This document shows positions 1 to 6,484 of a stretch of DNA of 12,392 nucleotides, piece by piece. The notes under the pieces are model-generated. The model searched no databases, was not told the origin of the DNA, and was given only the letters and a program-made list of their open reading frames with translations. The position numbers and the translations under genes were made by a program. The DNA is from Polaromonas sp. (GTDB lineage: Bacteria; Pseudomonadota; Gammaproteobacteria; Burkholderiales; Burkholderiaceae_C). Within the stretch, counting starts at the first letter, position 1. Every line of letters begins with the position of its first letter. The DNA lies in contig JAHFQQ010000057.1 of the NCBI GenBank assembly GCA_023259235.1, forward strand, positions 1,713-14,104, read 5' to 3'.

Positions 1-209
1 CGATGGAGCTGGACTGGCAGCCCAACGAAGTATTTGACGACACCGGCCAGTGGCTGGTCTGCGCCAGTCATGGCGCAACTTTCTGCCCCGATACCGGGCA
101 ATGCGTGGCCGGGCCGGGCCGGGGTGGGCTAGTCAAGATCGTGCTTTCCGAGCGGGACGACATTGTTTATTGGCATACCGATGGCAACCTGACACCGGTT
201 CAGACTTGA
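1..209 (+). CDS. Rieske (2Fe-2S) domain protein, C-terminal part
   Basis: This is the 3' end of a gene that begins left of the window; codons are in frame with position 3 and the stop is TGA at 207-209. The visible 68 residues carry the second half of a Rieske cluster site, C-x2-H (Cys20, His23) followed by GATF and a G-x-C-x-x-GP segment. The first C-x-H pair would lie upstream of the window. Rieske domains bind a 2Fe-2S cluster through two Cys and two His and transfer electrons. The short tail after the motif suggests a small stand-alone Rieske protein, not a cytochrome bc1 or dioxygenase subunit, though the N-terminus cannot be seen. It sits 144 bases upstream of the S49 peptidase start, a pairing I associate with Burkholderiales. 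Its electron partner is unknown. Confidence 0.85.
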   Translation, partial: MELDWQPNEVFDDTGQWLVCASHGATFCPDTGQCVAGPGRGGLVKIVLSERDDIVYWHTDGNLTPVQT

Positions 210-353
210 TGCTTTCCTCAACCCACGCCCGGAAATGACCCCAACCGCACTGGCAAAACCGAACCTTCCCTGAAGCCACGGCAAAATAGCGAGTTGCAGA
301 AGCGCCCGCTTGCATCAACCTCTTTTTCTTCTTCATATGATCGGACCCCTGAC

Positions 354-1319
354 ATGATAGAAACCCCCCCCAACGGAGCCGGGCCTTCCGGGGTGCCAGG
401 CTGGGAACGGGCCACGCTGGAAAAACTGGCCTTTTCAGCACTCAGAGAGCAAATAGTCGCGCGCCGCTGGAAAATATTCTTCCGCCTGTCGTGGCTGGCA
501 TTTTTCATTGCTTTGATGTGGCTGGCACTGAGCCGCGGCACGCCCCCAACCAGCACGAACGGTCCTCACACCGCGGTGATCGAGATCAAGGGTGAGATCG
601 GCGCCGGCACCGACGCCAGTGCCGAGTCTGTCAATGCCGCGCTGCGCGCCGCATTTAAAGACCGCGGCTCCAGGGCCATTGTGTTGCTCATGAATTCGCC
701 CGGTGGCAGTCCGGTGCAGGCCGGCATGATGAATGATGAAATTTTGCGCCTCAAAGCGCTCTACAAGAAGCCGGTGTATGCCGTGGTGGAGGAAACCTGT
801 GCTTCCGCTGCGTACTACGTTGCCGTGGCGGCTGACCGGATTTATGTGGACAAGGCCAGCATTGTCGGCAGCATCGGCGTGCTGATGGACGGTTTTGGCT
901 TTACTGGCCTGATGGAAAAGCTGGGCATAGAGCGCCGACTGCTGACCGCCGGTGAAAACAAAGGTTTTCTTGATCCCTTCAGTGCCCAGAGCGACAAGCA
1001 GCGCGCGTTTGCGCAGGTCATGCTGGACCAGATCCACCAGCAATTCATCTCGGTGGTCAAAGCGGGACGCGGCAAGCGCCTGAAGGAAACCCCCGAGATG
1101 TTCAGCGGCCTCTTCTGGAGCGGCCAGCAGGCGATAGGGCTGGGTCTGGCTGACCAGTTTGGCAATCTGGACTATGTGGCGCGCGAGGTCGTCAAGGCCG
1201 AGGAAATCATCGACTACACCCGTCGCGACAACGTAGCCGAGCGCCTGGCCAAGAAGTTTGGCGCGGCCATGGGGGAAGGCGCGGTGAAAGCCCTCAAGGC
1301 GATTCCCGCGATTCACTAA
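354..1319 (+). CDS. S49 family (SppA-type) membrane-anchored serine peptidase
   Basis: The protein is 321 residues from ATG 354. The frame is open back to a TTG at 294, but the ATG is preferred: the extra 20 residues look like non-coding sequence, and a weak GGA lies 8 bases before the ATG. A basic segment is followed by one hydrophobic membrane span (about residues 42-60), so it is probably an inner-membrane protein with its catalytic domain outside the cytoplasm. The S49 core follows: NSPGGSP, then CASAAYY with the likely nucleophile Ser151, a GSIGV segment, and AGENKG with the likely general base Lys203. The Ser-Lys spacing of 52 equals that of the short, single-domain B. subtilis SppA (Ser147/Lys199). 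The family degrades leftover signal peptides and membrane protein fragments; the substrate here is not known. The length matches the short SppA class, not the 67-kDa E. coli enzyme. Confidence 0.9.
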   Translation: MIETPPNGAGPSGVPGWERATLEKLAFSALREQIVARRWKIFFRLSWLAFFIALMWLALSRGTPPTSTNGPHTAVIEIKGEIGAGTDASAESVNAALRAAFKDRGSRAIVLLMNSPGGSPVQAGMMNDEILRLKALYKKPVYAVVEETCASAAYYVAVAADRIYVDKASIVGSIGVLMDGFGFTGLMEKLGIERRLLTAGENKGFLDPFSAQSDKQRAFAQVMLDQIHQQFISVVKAGRGKRLKETPEMFSGLFWSGQQAIGLGLADQFGNLDYVAREVVKAEEIIDYTRRDNVAERLAKKFGAAMGEGAVKALKAIPAIH

Positions 1320-1383
1320 CGCGGTGTAAAAGGGCGGCACAGACCTTTTCAGGCGTTGCTCGATCCTCAACGATAATTGACCC

Positions 1384-2091
1384 ATGGCTACGACTGAAAA
1401 CTTTGACCCGGCTGAACTGGAAAAATTCTCTGATCTGGCCCACCGCTGGTGGGACACTGAGAGTGAATTCCGCCCCCTGCATGAGATCAACCCGTTGCGG
1501 CTGGACTGGATCGACAGCCTGGTTCCGTTAAGGGGACGGCGTGTACTCGACGTAGGCTGCGGAGGCGGCATTCTGGCCGACTCGATGGCCCGCAAAGGCG
1601 CAACCGTGTTGGGCATAGATCTGGCCACCAAGGCCCTGAAAGTGGCCCAAATCCACGCGCTGGAAACCCAAACCGAGGGCGTCGAATACCGCGAAATCAG
1701 CGCCGAGGCGCTTGCCGCAGAGGACCCCGGCAGTTTCGACGTGGTTACCTGCATGGAAATGCTGGAGCATGTGCCTGACCCGTCCTCAATCGTCAAGGCC
1801 TGCGCCGCACTGGTCAAACCGGGCGGGCATGTATTTTTTTCGACCATCAATCGCAATGCCAAGGCTTTTTTATTCGCCATTGTGGGGGGGGAATACGTCC
1901 TGAACTTGCTGCCCCGTGGCACCCACGAGTACGCCAAGTTCATCAAACCCAGCGAACTGGCTGCATTCTGCCGTGCCGCAGAATTGGACCTGCGGCAGAT
2001 CAGGGGGCTGGAATACAACCCTTTAACGAGCCATTACTGGCTCAGCAACAATACCCTTGTGAATTACCTGGTAGCCACACAAAGGGCCTGA
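1384..2091 (+). CDS. ubiG: UbiG, ubiquinone biosynthesis O-methyltransferase
   Basis: UbiG is the SAM-dependent methyltransferase that makes both O-methylations in ubiquinone synthesis (EC 2.1.1.64 and 2.1.1.222), acting at the membrane with the Ubi complex. The 235 residues match the usual length (about 240). Family signs are the N-terminal FSDLAHRWWDTESEFRPLH stretch, SAM motif I VLDVGCGGG (residues 54-62), the acidic ribose-binding GIDLA (78-82), CMEMLEHVPDP (123-133) and STINRN (153-158). The start is ATG 1384; no clear Shine-Dalgarno precedes it. It begins 64 bases after the peptidase gene, and gph follows at 33 bases, so ubiG and gph are probably cotranscribed. Confidence 0.95.
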   Translation: MATTENFDPAELEKFSDLAHRWWDTESEFRPLHEINPLRLDWIDSLVPLRGRRVLDVGCGGGILADSMARKGATVLGIDLATKALKVAQIHALETQTEGVEYREISAEALAAEDPGSFDVVTCMEMLEHVPDPSSIVKACAALVKPGGHVFFSTINRNAKAFLFAIVGGEYVLNLLPRGTHEYAKFIKPSELAAFCRAAELDLRQIRGLEYNPLTSHYWLSNNTLVNYLVATQRA

Positions 2092-2124
2092 GGTATTTTG
2101 CTGCTCCCACCGGATCGTCCCGAT

Positions 2125-2790
2125 ATGTTTCAAGACATCGGCGCCGTGCTGTTCGATCTTGACGGCACCCTGATTGACAGCGCCCCTGATCTGGGCGCCG
2201 CGGCCGACAAGATGCGCACCGACCGCGGCCTGCAAGCATTGCCCTTGTCGCGGTACCGATCCCGGGCCGGCGCGGGTGCCCGCGGCATGATTGAGGTGGC
2301 TTTTGGCCTGACACCCGGCGACGCCCGCTTTGATGCACTGAAAGAAGAGTTTTTTGTCAACTACGAGTCCCGCATGACCGTGCATACAGCGGAGTTTGAG
2401 GGAGTCGCCGAACTGATCACCCGCATTGACCAGGCGGGCCTGAAGTGGGGTGTCGTGACCAACAAATCAGCCCGCTTTACCGTGCCGCTGACTCATGCCA
2501 TGCCGCTGTTCAACAGTGCCAGGGCCATTGTGAGCGGCGATACCACGCCGCACGCCAAGCCGCATCCGGCCCCCTTGCTGGAGGCGGCCCGCATGCTGAA
2601 TCTGTCTCCGGCGCGATGCGTCTACGTGGGTGACGACGAGCGTGATATCATCGCCGGCCGTGCCGCTGGCATGCCCACAGTGGTCGCCGCTTACGGTTAT
2701 CTGGGGCACGCGGCTGATACCCGGGGCTGGCACGCCGATTTCACGATTACTTCACCCTTTGAGTTACTGAAGCTCTTGAATTTTTCCTGA
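2125..2790 (+). CDS. gph: Phosphoglycolate phosphatase (HAD superfamily)
   Basis: This is a 221-residue HAD hydrolase. Motif I is FDLDGT, with nucleophile Asp11 and acid/base Asp13; motif II is VVTNK (Thr112); motif III is Lys145 in AKPHP; motif IV is GDDERD (residues 169-174). A helical cap lies between motifs I and II, as in the Gph subfamily. Gph removes phosphate from 2-phosphoglycolate formed by oxygenation reactions or DNA repair (EC 3.1.3.18). Substrate choice cannot be read from motifs alone, but position directly after ubiG supports Gph. ATG 2125 is chosen over an in-frame TTG at 2098 because family members start just before this strand and the ATG gives the normal length. The predicted ssrA promoter overlaps the last codons of this gene. 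Confidence 0.88.
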   Translation: MFQDIGAVLFDLDGTLIDSAPDLGAAADKMRTDRGLQALPLSRYRSRAGAGARGMIEVAFGLTPGDARFDALKEEFFVNYESRMTVHTAEFEGVAELITRIDQAGLKWGVVTNKSARFTVPLTHAMPLFNSARAIVSGDTTPHAKPHPAPLLEAARMLNLSPARCVYVGDDERDIIAGRAAGMPTVVAAYGYLGHAADTRGWHADFTITSPFELLKLLNFS

Positions 2791-2802
2791 ATGGCTTAAA
2801 CT
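2776..2802 (+). promoter_or_regulatory. Predicted sigma-70 promoter of ssrA
   Basis: A TTGAAT hexamer (2776-2781) and a TAAACT hexamer (2797-2802) lie 15 bases apart. The -10 ends nine bases before the first base of mature tmRNA at 2812, a sensible position. The spacing is short and the -10 matches only partly, so the call rests mainly on position. It overlaps the end of gph. Confidence 0.4.
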
Positions 2803-2811
2803 ATGAGCCTA

Positions 2812-3200
2812 GGGGCTGCATTGGTTTCGACGTGGGTTCGGACGCGGTGTGGTGCATGTCGAGCTTGGGTAATGCTCGTAAAAATCGACTCAAAAAACTA
2901 ACTGCAAACGACGAACGTTTCGCACTCGCTGCTTAATTGCCAGTGAGCTTTACAACAGCAGGCCGATGGGCTGGGCAAGGGGTCTTTAGCGCAAGTTAAG
3001 GGCTCCCGGCTGTAAAGATAATTTCATCGGCTGGCTCCGGGCTGGGTACCTTAACCCGGGGCAAGAAAATAGGGTGCTGGCGTCCTGTGTAGCGTGCGAC
3101 TGCGCGACACAGGTGGCGAGACTCAAATCAGACCGCTAAACATGTAGATCTGCCCGAACAAGGCTTGCGGACGGGGGTTCAAATCCCCCCAGCTCCACCA
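2812..3200 (+). ncRNA. ssrA: tmRNA (one-piece), trans-translation RNA
   Basis: The RNA is 389 bases. It rescues ribosomes stalled on broken mRNAs by acting first as an alanyl-tRNA and then as a short message for a degradation tag, together with SmpB. The 5' end GGGGCTG (2812-2818) pairs with CAGCTCC (3190-3196), with a G-U wobble at pair 3, the alanine identity signal. A discriminator A and an encoded CCA (3198-3200) follow. The T arm is GGGGG-TTCAAAT-CCCCC (about 3173-3189), and the TGGTTTCGACG segment near the 5' end is typical of tmRNA. Both tRNA halves lie in the normal order, so this is not the permuted two-piece form known from some betaproteobacteria. The 3' end is a well-known integration target for mobile elements, relevant to the recombinase remnant downstream. 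Confidence 0.97.
2904..2936 (+). other. tmRNA tag reading frame (ANDERFALAA, then TAA)
   Basis: Inside ssrA, the resume codon GCA at 2904 starts a ten-codon frame reading ANDERFALAA and stopping at TAA 2934-2936. With the alanine carried by tmRNA itself the added tag is AANDERFALAA. The end LAA is the signal recognised by ClpXP and related proteases. The sequence is of the type seen in betaproteobacteria and supports the taxonomic call. Confidence 0.93.
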
Positions 3201-3209
3201 TTACCCTCC

Positions 3210-3230
3210 GGTAAAGAGTCTCTCTTTACC
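3210..3230 (+). terminator. Perfect hairpin just after ssrA
   Basis: GGTAAAGAG (3210-3218) and CTCTTTACC (3222-3230) form a perfect 9-base-pair stem with a three-base loop, followed by only TTT. It begins ten bases after the mature tmRNA end. It may be the first terminator of ssrA or a 3' processing/stability stem; the short T run makes pure terminator function uncertain. Confidence 0.55.
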
Positions 3231-3237
3231 TTTGAAC

Positions 3238-3273
3238 AACCCCGTTGGGCCCCAAGCTTGGCGGGGTTTTTCA
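3238..3273 (+). terminator. Intrinsic terminator downstream of ssrA
   Basis: AACCCCG (3238-3244) pairs with CGGGGTT (3262-3268) and is followed by more T residues, with a second T-rich patch at 3275-3279. The loop holds CCAAGCTTGG, itself a palindrome that could extend the fold. The GC-rich stem plus T run is typical of Rho-independent terminators. Together with the hairpin at 3210-3230 it gives ssrA two tandem stop structures. Confidence 0.7.
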
Positions 3274-3278
3274 CTTTT

Positions 3279-3388
3279 TCTTGCGGACTTGGCGTCCTCC
3301 CATTTCGACTGACTTTCCGCATTTCCGGCCCGTTTTCGCTCTGTGTTCTCTACTTCCTGCGAATGCGCAGAGTCACGAGTCCGCAAGA
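3279..3388. repeat. 11-base inverted repeat around the recombinase scar edge
   Basis: TCTTGCGGACT at 3279-3289 is repeated in inverted form as AGTCCGCAAGA at 3378-3388, with 88 bases between. The core CTTGCGGAC also occurs in direct orientation inside the 3' end of ssrA at 3164-3172. The stretch 3201-3481 holds no convincing gene; apart from the ssrA hairpins this repeat is its only visible structure. It could be a relic of recombination sites or chance. Confidence 0.35.
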
Positions 3389-3481
3389 CCAGCCCGTTGC
3401 TAATCAAAGATTTAGCGAAAATTTGGAACAGGCAATTTTTTCAAGCATCGCTCAGGCAAACCACGGTTCGGGAAAAAGCAG

Positions 3482-4534
3482 TTGCTGAGAGTCTGCGCAA
3501 CCGTAAAGCGCATTTTTGCGATGTCGCTGGAGGGAAATGGCGTGAAGATCATCGCCATGGCCCTGAACGAAGCGGGCATGCTGCTGCGCGGCAGACACTG
3601 GGCAAAAAACACCATCAATTTCATGCTCACCAGCGAGATTTATTGCGGGGTGAGCATATTCAACCGGATCAGCCGGCGCGTGCCGAATCCGCCTGATCTG
3701 TGGATCCGCGTGAACAGTCATCCCGCGATCATCGAGCCCGATATGTTCGCCCGCGTGCAGGCCGGCTTGGGTACCCGGCGGCCCGGGTCCGGGCGCGAGG
3801 GCGGTACGCCGCGCAGCCTGGCCGTGTTTTCCGGGCTGCTGCGCTGCGGCGAGTGCGACGGCGCGCTGATGATGATGAACGGCACCGGGCGCAACGGGGT
3901 GCGGCGCCATTACTACGCCTGTTGCACCCACTTGCGCGGCAAGGCTGCGTGCAATTTCAAAAACGTCCGCATTGATGAGTTCGACCCGTGGCTGGTGCGC
4001 GAGCTGCTCGACAAAGTGCTCACGCCGGAGACCGTGCGCAACGTTGTGCGCGAGGCCACGGCCCTTGGCGGCCAGTGGGCGCGCGATCGGCAACTGCGGC
4101 GCGACGCCCTGGTGCGCGAGCTGCGCGACACCGAAGCCAAGCGCGGAAAACTCTACGGCGTGCTTGAGTTGCTGGGCACCGACGCGCCGAATCTGGCGGA
4201 CATGGGCCCGCGGCTGCGCGAGCTGAACGACCAGATCAGGCGCCTGGAGCACAGCGTGATCAAACTGGAGGAAGAGCCCACCGGGCCGCTCGATGCGCCC
4301 GAGCTGGACGTGCAGGAAGTCACCGGCATGCTGCGCGGCCTGGTGGAAAATTGCGAAGACCCGAAGAAGCTGCGAACGTTCATGGGATCGTTCGTAGAAA
4401 AAATCACTGTGGCGGGGGAAGAAGTCGCTGTTTATTACAACGAAGGCCGCATGATGAGCATCGGCGGAGCGATGGTTAGCAGTGAGCGAAAGTGGCTCCT
4501 CAACCTGGGCTCGAACCAGGGACCTACGGATTAA
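3482..4534 (+). pseudogene. Large serine recombinase remnant (no catalytic domain)
   Basis: The frame gives 350 residues from a TTG at 3482 and is open only back to a TAG at 3413-3415. Residues about 5-90 resemble the 'Recombinase' domain (VKRIFAMSLEGNG, NTINFMLTSEIYCG). A zinc ribbon follows (C122-x2-C125, then Cys147/148 and Cys157, with HYYACC), then a charged helical, probably coiled-coil segment (about 195-265) and a tail. This is the DNA-binding half of a large serine integrase/transposase. The N-terminal resolvase domain with the nucleophilic serine is absent, so it cannot recombine DNA by itself. The 5' break lies somewhere in 3416-3505. The frame stays open for over 1 kb without internal stops, so the loss is recent or the fragment is kept. 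The last 14 or so residues are read from the antisense strand of tRNA-Asn and are unlikely to be the original C-terminus. Confidence 0.8.
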
Positions 4535-4568
4535 CAGTCCGGCGCTCTACCAACTGAGCTATTGAGGA
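4493..4568 (-). tRNA. tRNA-Asn (anticodon GTT)
   Basis: The - strand reads a full 76-base tRNA. Acceptor TCCTCAA (5', at 4568-4562) pairs with TTGAGGA (4503-4497), followed by discriminator G and an encoded CCA (4495-4493). The D arm holds AGCTCAGTTGGTAGAGC. The anticodon loop CTGTTAA is at 4537-4531, with anticodon GTT at 4535-4533. The T loop TTCGAGC sits on a CCTGG stem. The gene is intact, although its last 42 bases are also the end of the recombinase reading frame on the other strand. Its 3' end faces the recombinase remnant, the usual geometry for an element inserted at a tRNA 3' end. Confidence 0.97.
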
Positions 4569-4580
4569 ATACAACCTTAA

Positions 4581-4586
4581 ATTATA
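4581..4586 (-). promoter_or_regulatory. -10 element of tRNA-Asn
   Basis: On the - strand the bases read TATAAT, a perfect consensus, ending 12 bases before the tRNA 5' end, with AT-rich sequence around it. No good -35 hexamer is visible 16-18 bases upstream (GATGAA at best), so the promoter may depend on the AT-rich surroundings. Confidence 0.6.
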
Positions 4587-4858
4587 GCGTTAGTTTTTTC
4601 CGGTTCATCTGCGTTGCTTTTTGAAAATATGGTCTTCGGCTGGTAAGGCAATTGCCATGCTTTGGTGTTTGGTGATAAAAATGTCTCGCGCCCTTGTTTC
4701 CAGGGCTAATGCAGCTATCACATGTATAGCAATAGAAAGAAAATTCGTTTTTTTGCTGCGCTCATCTGGCTTCGCTGAGGTACTGCTTGGGCTACCATCC
4801 GGGAATGCCTGCCAAGACATGCCTGTTTCGACGCATCATGCCAAGGATATTTTGAGTC
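4587..4858. other. Intergenic region between tRNA-Asn and aat
   Basis: I see no convincing gene here. The stretch is richer in A+T than its surroundings and must hold the aat promoter, but no -35/-10 pair stands out. A perfect ten-base palindrome GGCAATTGCC lies at 4647-4656. AAGGA (4843-4847) is a plausible ribosome binding site for aat. Short open frames on both strands show no recognisable motifs. Confidence 0.5.
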
Positions 4859-5626
4859 ATGGGGAAACCGCCGCGTTCGGTCCATTGGCTTGCTGCCGGA
4901 GAAAGTTTTCCGCCTCTGGCAAACGCCTGGGGACACGAGGACCCGGCTCCGGGCCTGTTGGCCGCTGGTGCGTCGCTTGATGTGCCTACCCTGATTCGGG
5001 CTTACTCGCAGGGGATTTTCCCCTGGTTCAGTCTGGGTCAACCGGTGCTGTGGTGGAGCCCCGACCCGCGCATGGTGCTGCAGGCCAGAAGCTTCAAACT
5101 GCACCGCTCGCTGCGCAAGAGCCTGATTCGCTTTCTGGGCGATCCAGAGTGCGAAATCAGGTTTGACAGCGCGTTTGAGCAGGTGATTGCCGCCTGCGCC
5201 GGCACGCCCCGGGACGGCCAGCCTGGCACCTGGATTGTTCCGGACATGGTGCAGGCCTATACCGCCCTGCATCGGGCTGGTCACGCCCACAGCGTGGAAA
5301 CATGGATTGCGGGCCAGCTCGTTGGGGGTCTGTACTGCGTCAATCTGGGCCGCATGGTGTTTGGTGAATCGATGTTTGCCCACCAGACCGATGCGTCCAA
5401 GATGGCACTGGCTGCTCTCGTGGCTTTTTGCCGCGCCCAGAGCGTTCCGATGATTGACTGCCAGCAAAACACACGGCATCTGGCATCACTGGGGGCAGTT
5501 GAAATCAGTCGCTCCGAGTTCGTCATGCACCTCGGCCAGAGCGTTGGCAAAACAGCTCCCGCCTGGCAATTCCAACCCTTATACTGGAACGAGATATTGA
5601 CTGACAAAATGGCGACGCTACCGTGA
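4859..5626 (+). CDS. aat: Leucyl/phenylalanyl-tRNA--protein transferase
   Basis: Aat moves Leu or Phe from its aminoacyl-tRNA to proteins with N-terminal Lys or Arg (EC 2.3.2.6), marking them for ClpS/ClpAP in the cytoplasm. The protein is 255 residues, slightly longer than the E. coli enzyme (234). Conserved blocks are PGLLAAGASL (31-40), AYSQGIFPWF (48-57), WWSPDPR (65-71), the RMVFGESMF block (165-173) and IDCQQNTRHLASLGA near the C-terminus. The start ATG 4859 follows AAGGA by 11 bases. The stop TGA overlaps the GTG start of bpt (GTGA), so translation of the two is probably coupled. Confidence 0.95.
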   Translation: MGKPPRSVHWLAAGESFPPLANAWGHEDPAPGLLAAGASLDVPTLIRAYSQGIFPWFSLGQPVLWWSPDPRMVLQARSFKLHRSLRKSLIRFLGDPECEIRFDSAFEQVIAACAGTPRDGQPGTWIVPDMVQAYTALHRAGHAHSVETWIAGQLVGGLYCVNLGRMVFGESMFAHQTDASKMALAALVAFCRAQSVPMIDCQQNTRHLASLGAVEISRSEFVMHLGQSVGKTAPAWQFQPLYWNEILTDKMATLP

Positions 5627-6444
5627 CGCATCTCAAAGACCTGCCGCTTCAAACCTTACAGTTTTATGCAACGGCGCCTTACGCCTGCAGTTATCTGCCC
5701 GGCAAACAGGCCCGCTCGCTTGTTGCGACGCCCAGTCACCTCATTCGCAATGACACCTATTCGAAGCTCGTGACCAGGGGGTTTCGGCGTAGTGGCATGT
5801 TTACCTACCGCCCGCATTGCGATGGGTGCCAGGCGTGTGTGCCGTTTCGCGTGCCCGTCAACGACTTTAAGGCCGACCGAAGCCAGCGCCGCGCCTGGAG
5901 TCGGCACAGTTCACTGCATGCGCGCGTCCTCAAATTATGCTTTTTGCCGGAGCATTACGAACTCTACTTGCGCTACCAGAACAGCCGTCATGCCGGTGGC
6001 GGCATGGACCATGACAGCATTGACCAGTACACGCAATTTTTACTGCAGAGCCGCGTAAATTCGCGCCTGATCGAGTTTCGCGAGAGCTTGCCCGACGGCG
6101 AGCCGGGGGCGCTCAAGATGGTTTCCATCCTGGACGTACTGGAAGACGGCATCTCCGCGGTTTATACGTTTTATGAACCGGATGAACTGGCCAGCTACGG
6201 CAATTACAGCGTGCTCTGGCAAATCGCGCAGGCCCGCTGCCTCGCCTTGCCCTACGTCTATTTGGGGTACTGGATCGCCCAGAGCCCGAAAATGAATTAC
6301 AAGGCCAGATTCAGACCCCATGAACTGTTGATCGACGGCCGGTGGGTGGGGCTTCCGGTGCCACAGGCGCCAGCAGCTCTGGCGGACATGCCAACCAGAA
6401 AAAGGGCAAGGCCTGAGCAAACTACAGGGCAGTGGCAGCGCTGA
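5623..6444 (+). CDS. bpt: Aspartate/glutamate leucyltransferase (ATE family)
   Basis: Bpt transfers Leu from leucyl-tRNA to proteins with N-terminal Asp or Glu (EC 2.3.2.29), so it feeds the same N-degron pathway as Aat from acidic residues. The 273 residues include the family's cysteine-rich N-terminus: Cys22 in ACSYLPG, then CDGCQAC (Cys66, Cys69, Cys72) before VPFRV. The C-terminal block is YLGYWIAQSPKMNYKARF, followed by a basic, variable tail. It is related to eukaryotic arginyltransferase ATE1. The start is GTG 5623, four bases into the end of aat; this start preserves the MTHLKDLPLQ-type N-terminus. Operon partner: aat. Confidence 0.93.
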   Translation: MTHLKDLPLQTLQFYATAPYACSYLPGKQARSLVATPSHLIRNDTYSKLVTRGFRRSGMFTYRPHCDGCQACVPFRVPVNDFKADRSQRRAWSRHSSLHARVLKLCFLPEHYELYLRYQNSRHAGGGMDHDSIDQYTQFLLQSRVNSRLIEFRESLPDGEPGALKMVSILDVLEDGISAVYTFYEPDELASYGNYSVLWQIAQARCLALPYVYLGYWIAQSPKMNYKARFRPHELLIDGRWVGLPVPQAPAALADMPTRKRARPEQTTGQWQR

Positions 6445-6456
6445 TTTATTTCACAG

Positions 6457-6462
6457 TATAAA
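6457..6462 (+). promoter_or_regulatory. Possible -10 element for the IclR-family gene
   Basis: TATAAA in the 40-base gap between bpt and the regulator could be a -10 box, placing a transcript start about 16 bases before the ATG. No recognisable -35 is present, so read-through from bpt is equally possible. Confidence 0.3.
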
Positions 6463-6484
6463 ATCTGGCGCAGAAAGCCTGCAC

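Noticed and set aside
435..2018. A 527-residue open frame on the - strand across the peptidase and ubiG genes
   Set aside because: It lies antisense to two clearly recognised genes, shows no domain of its own, and such long frames are common opposite GC-rich coding DNA.
2812..3200. Permuted two-piece tmRNA, known in some betaproteobacteria
   Set aside because: The 5' and 3' acceptor halves are in normal order and pair directly, with the tag frame between them.
3165..3488. A + strand frame beginning inside ssrA and containing MRRVTSPQDQP, faintly like the resolvase N-terminal RVS motif
   Set aside because: It starts inside tmRNA and crosses its terminators, and lacks the following catalytic-domain motifs; the likeness is too short to call a remnant of the missing recombinase domain.
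4605..4980. Short open frames on both strands between tRNA-Asn and aat
   Set aside because: No motif, no ribosome binding site that decides a start, and the + strand one runs into aat in another frame.
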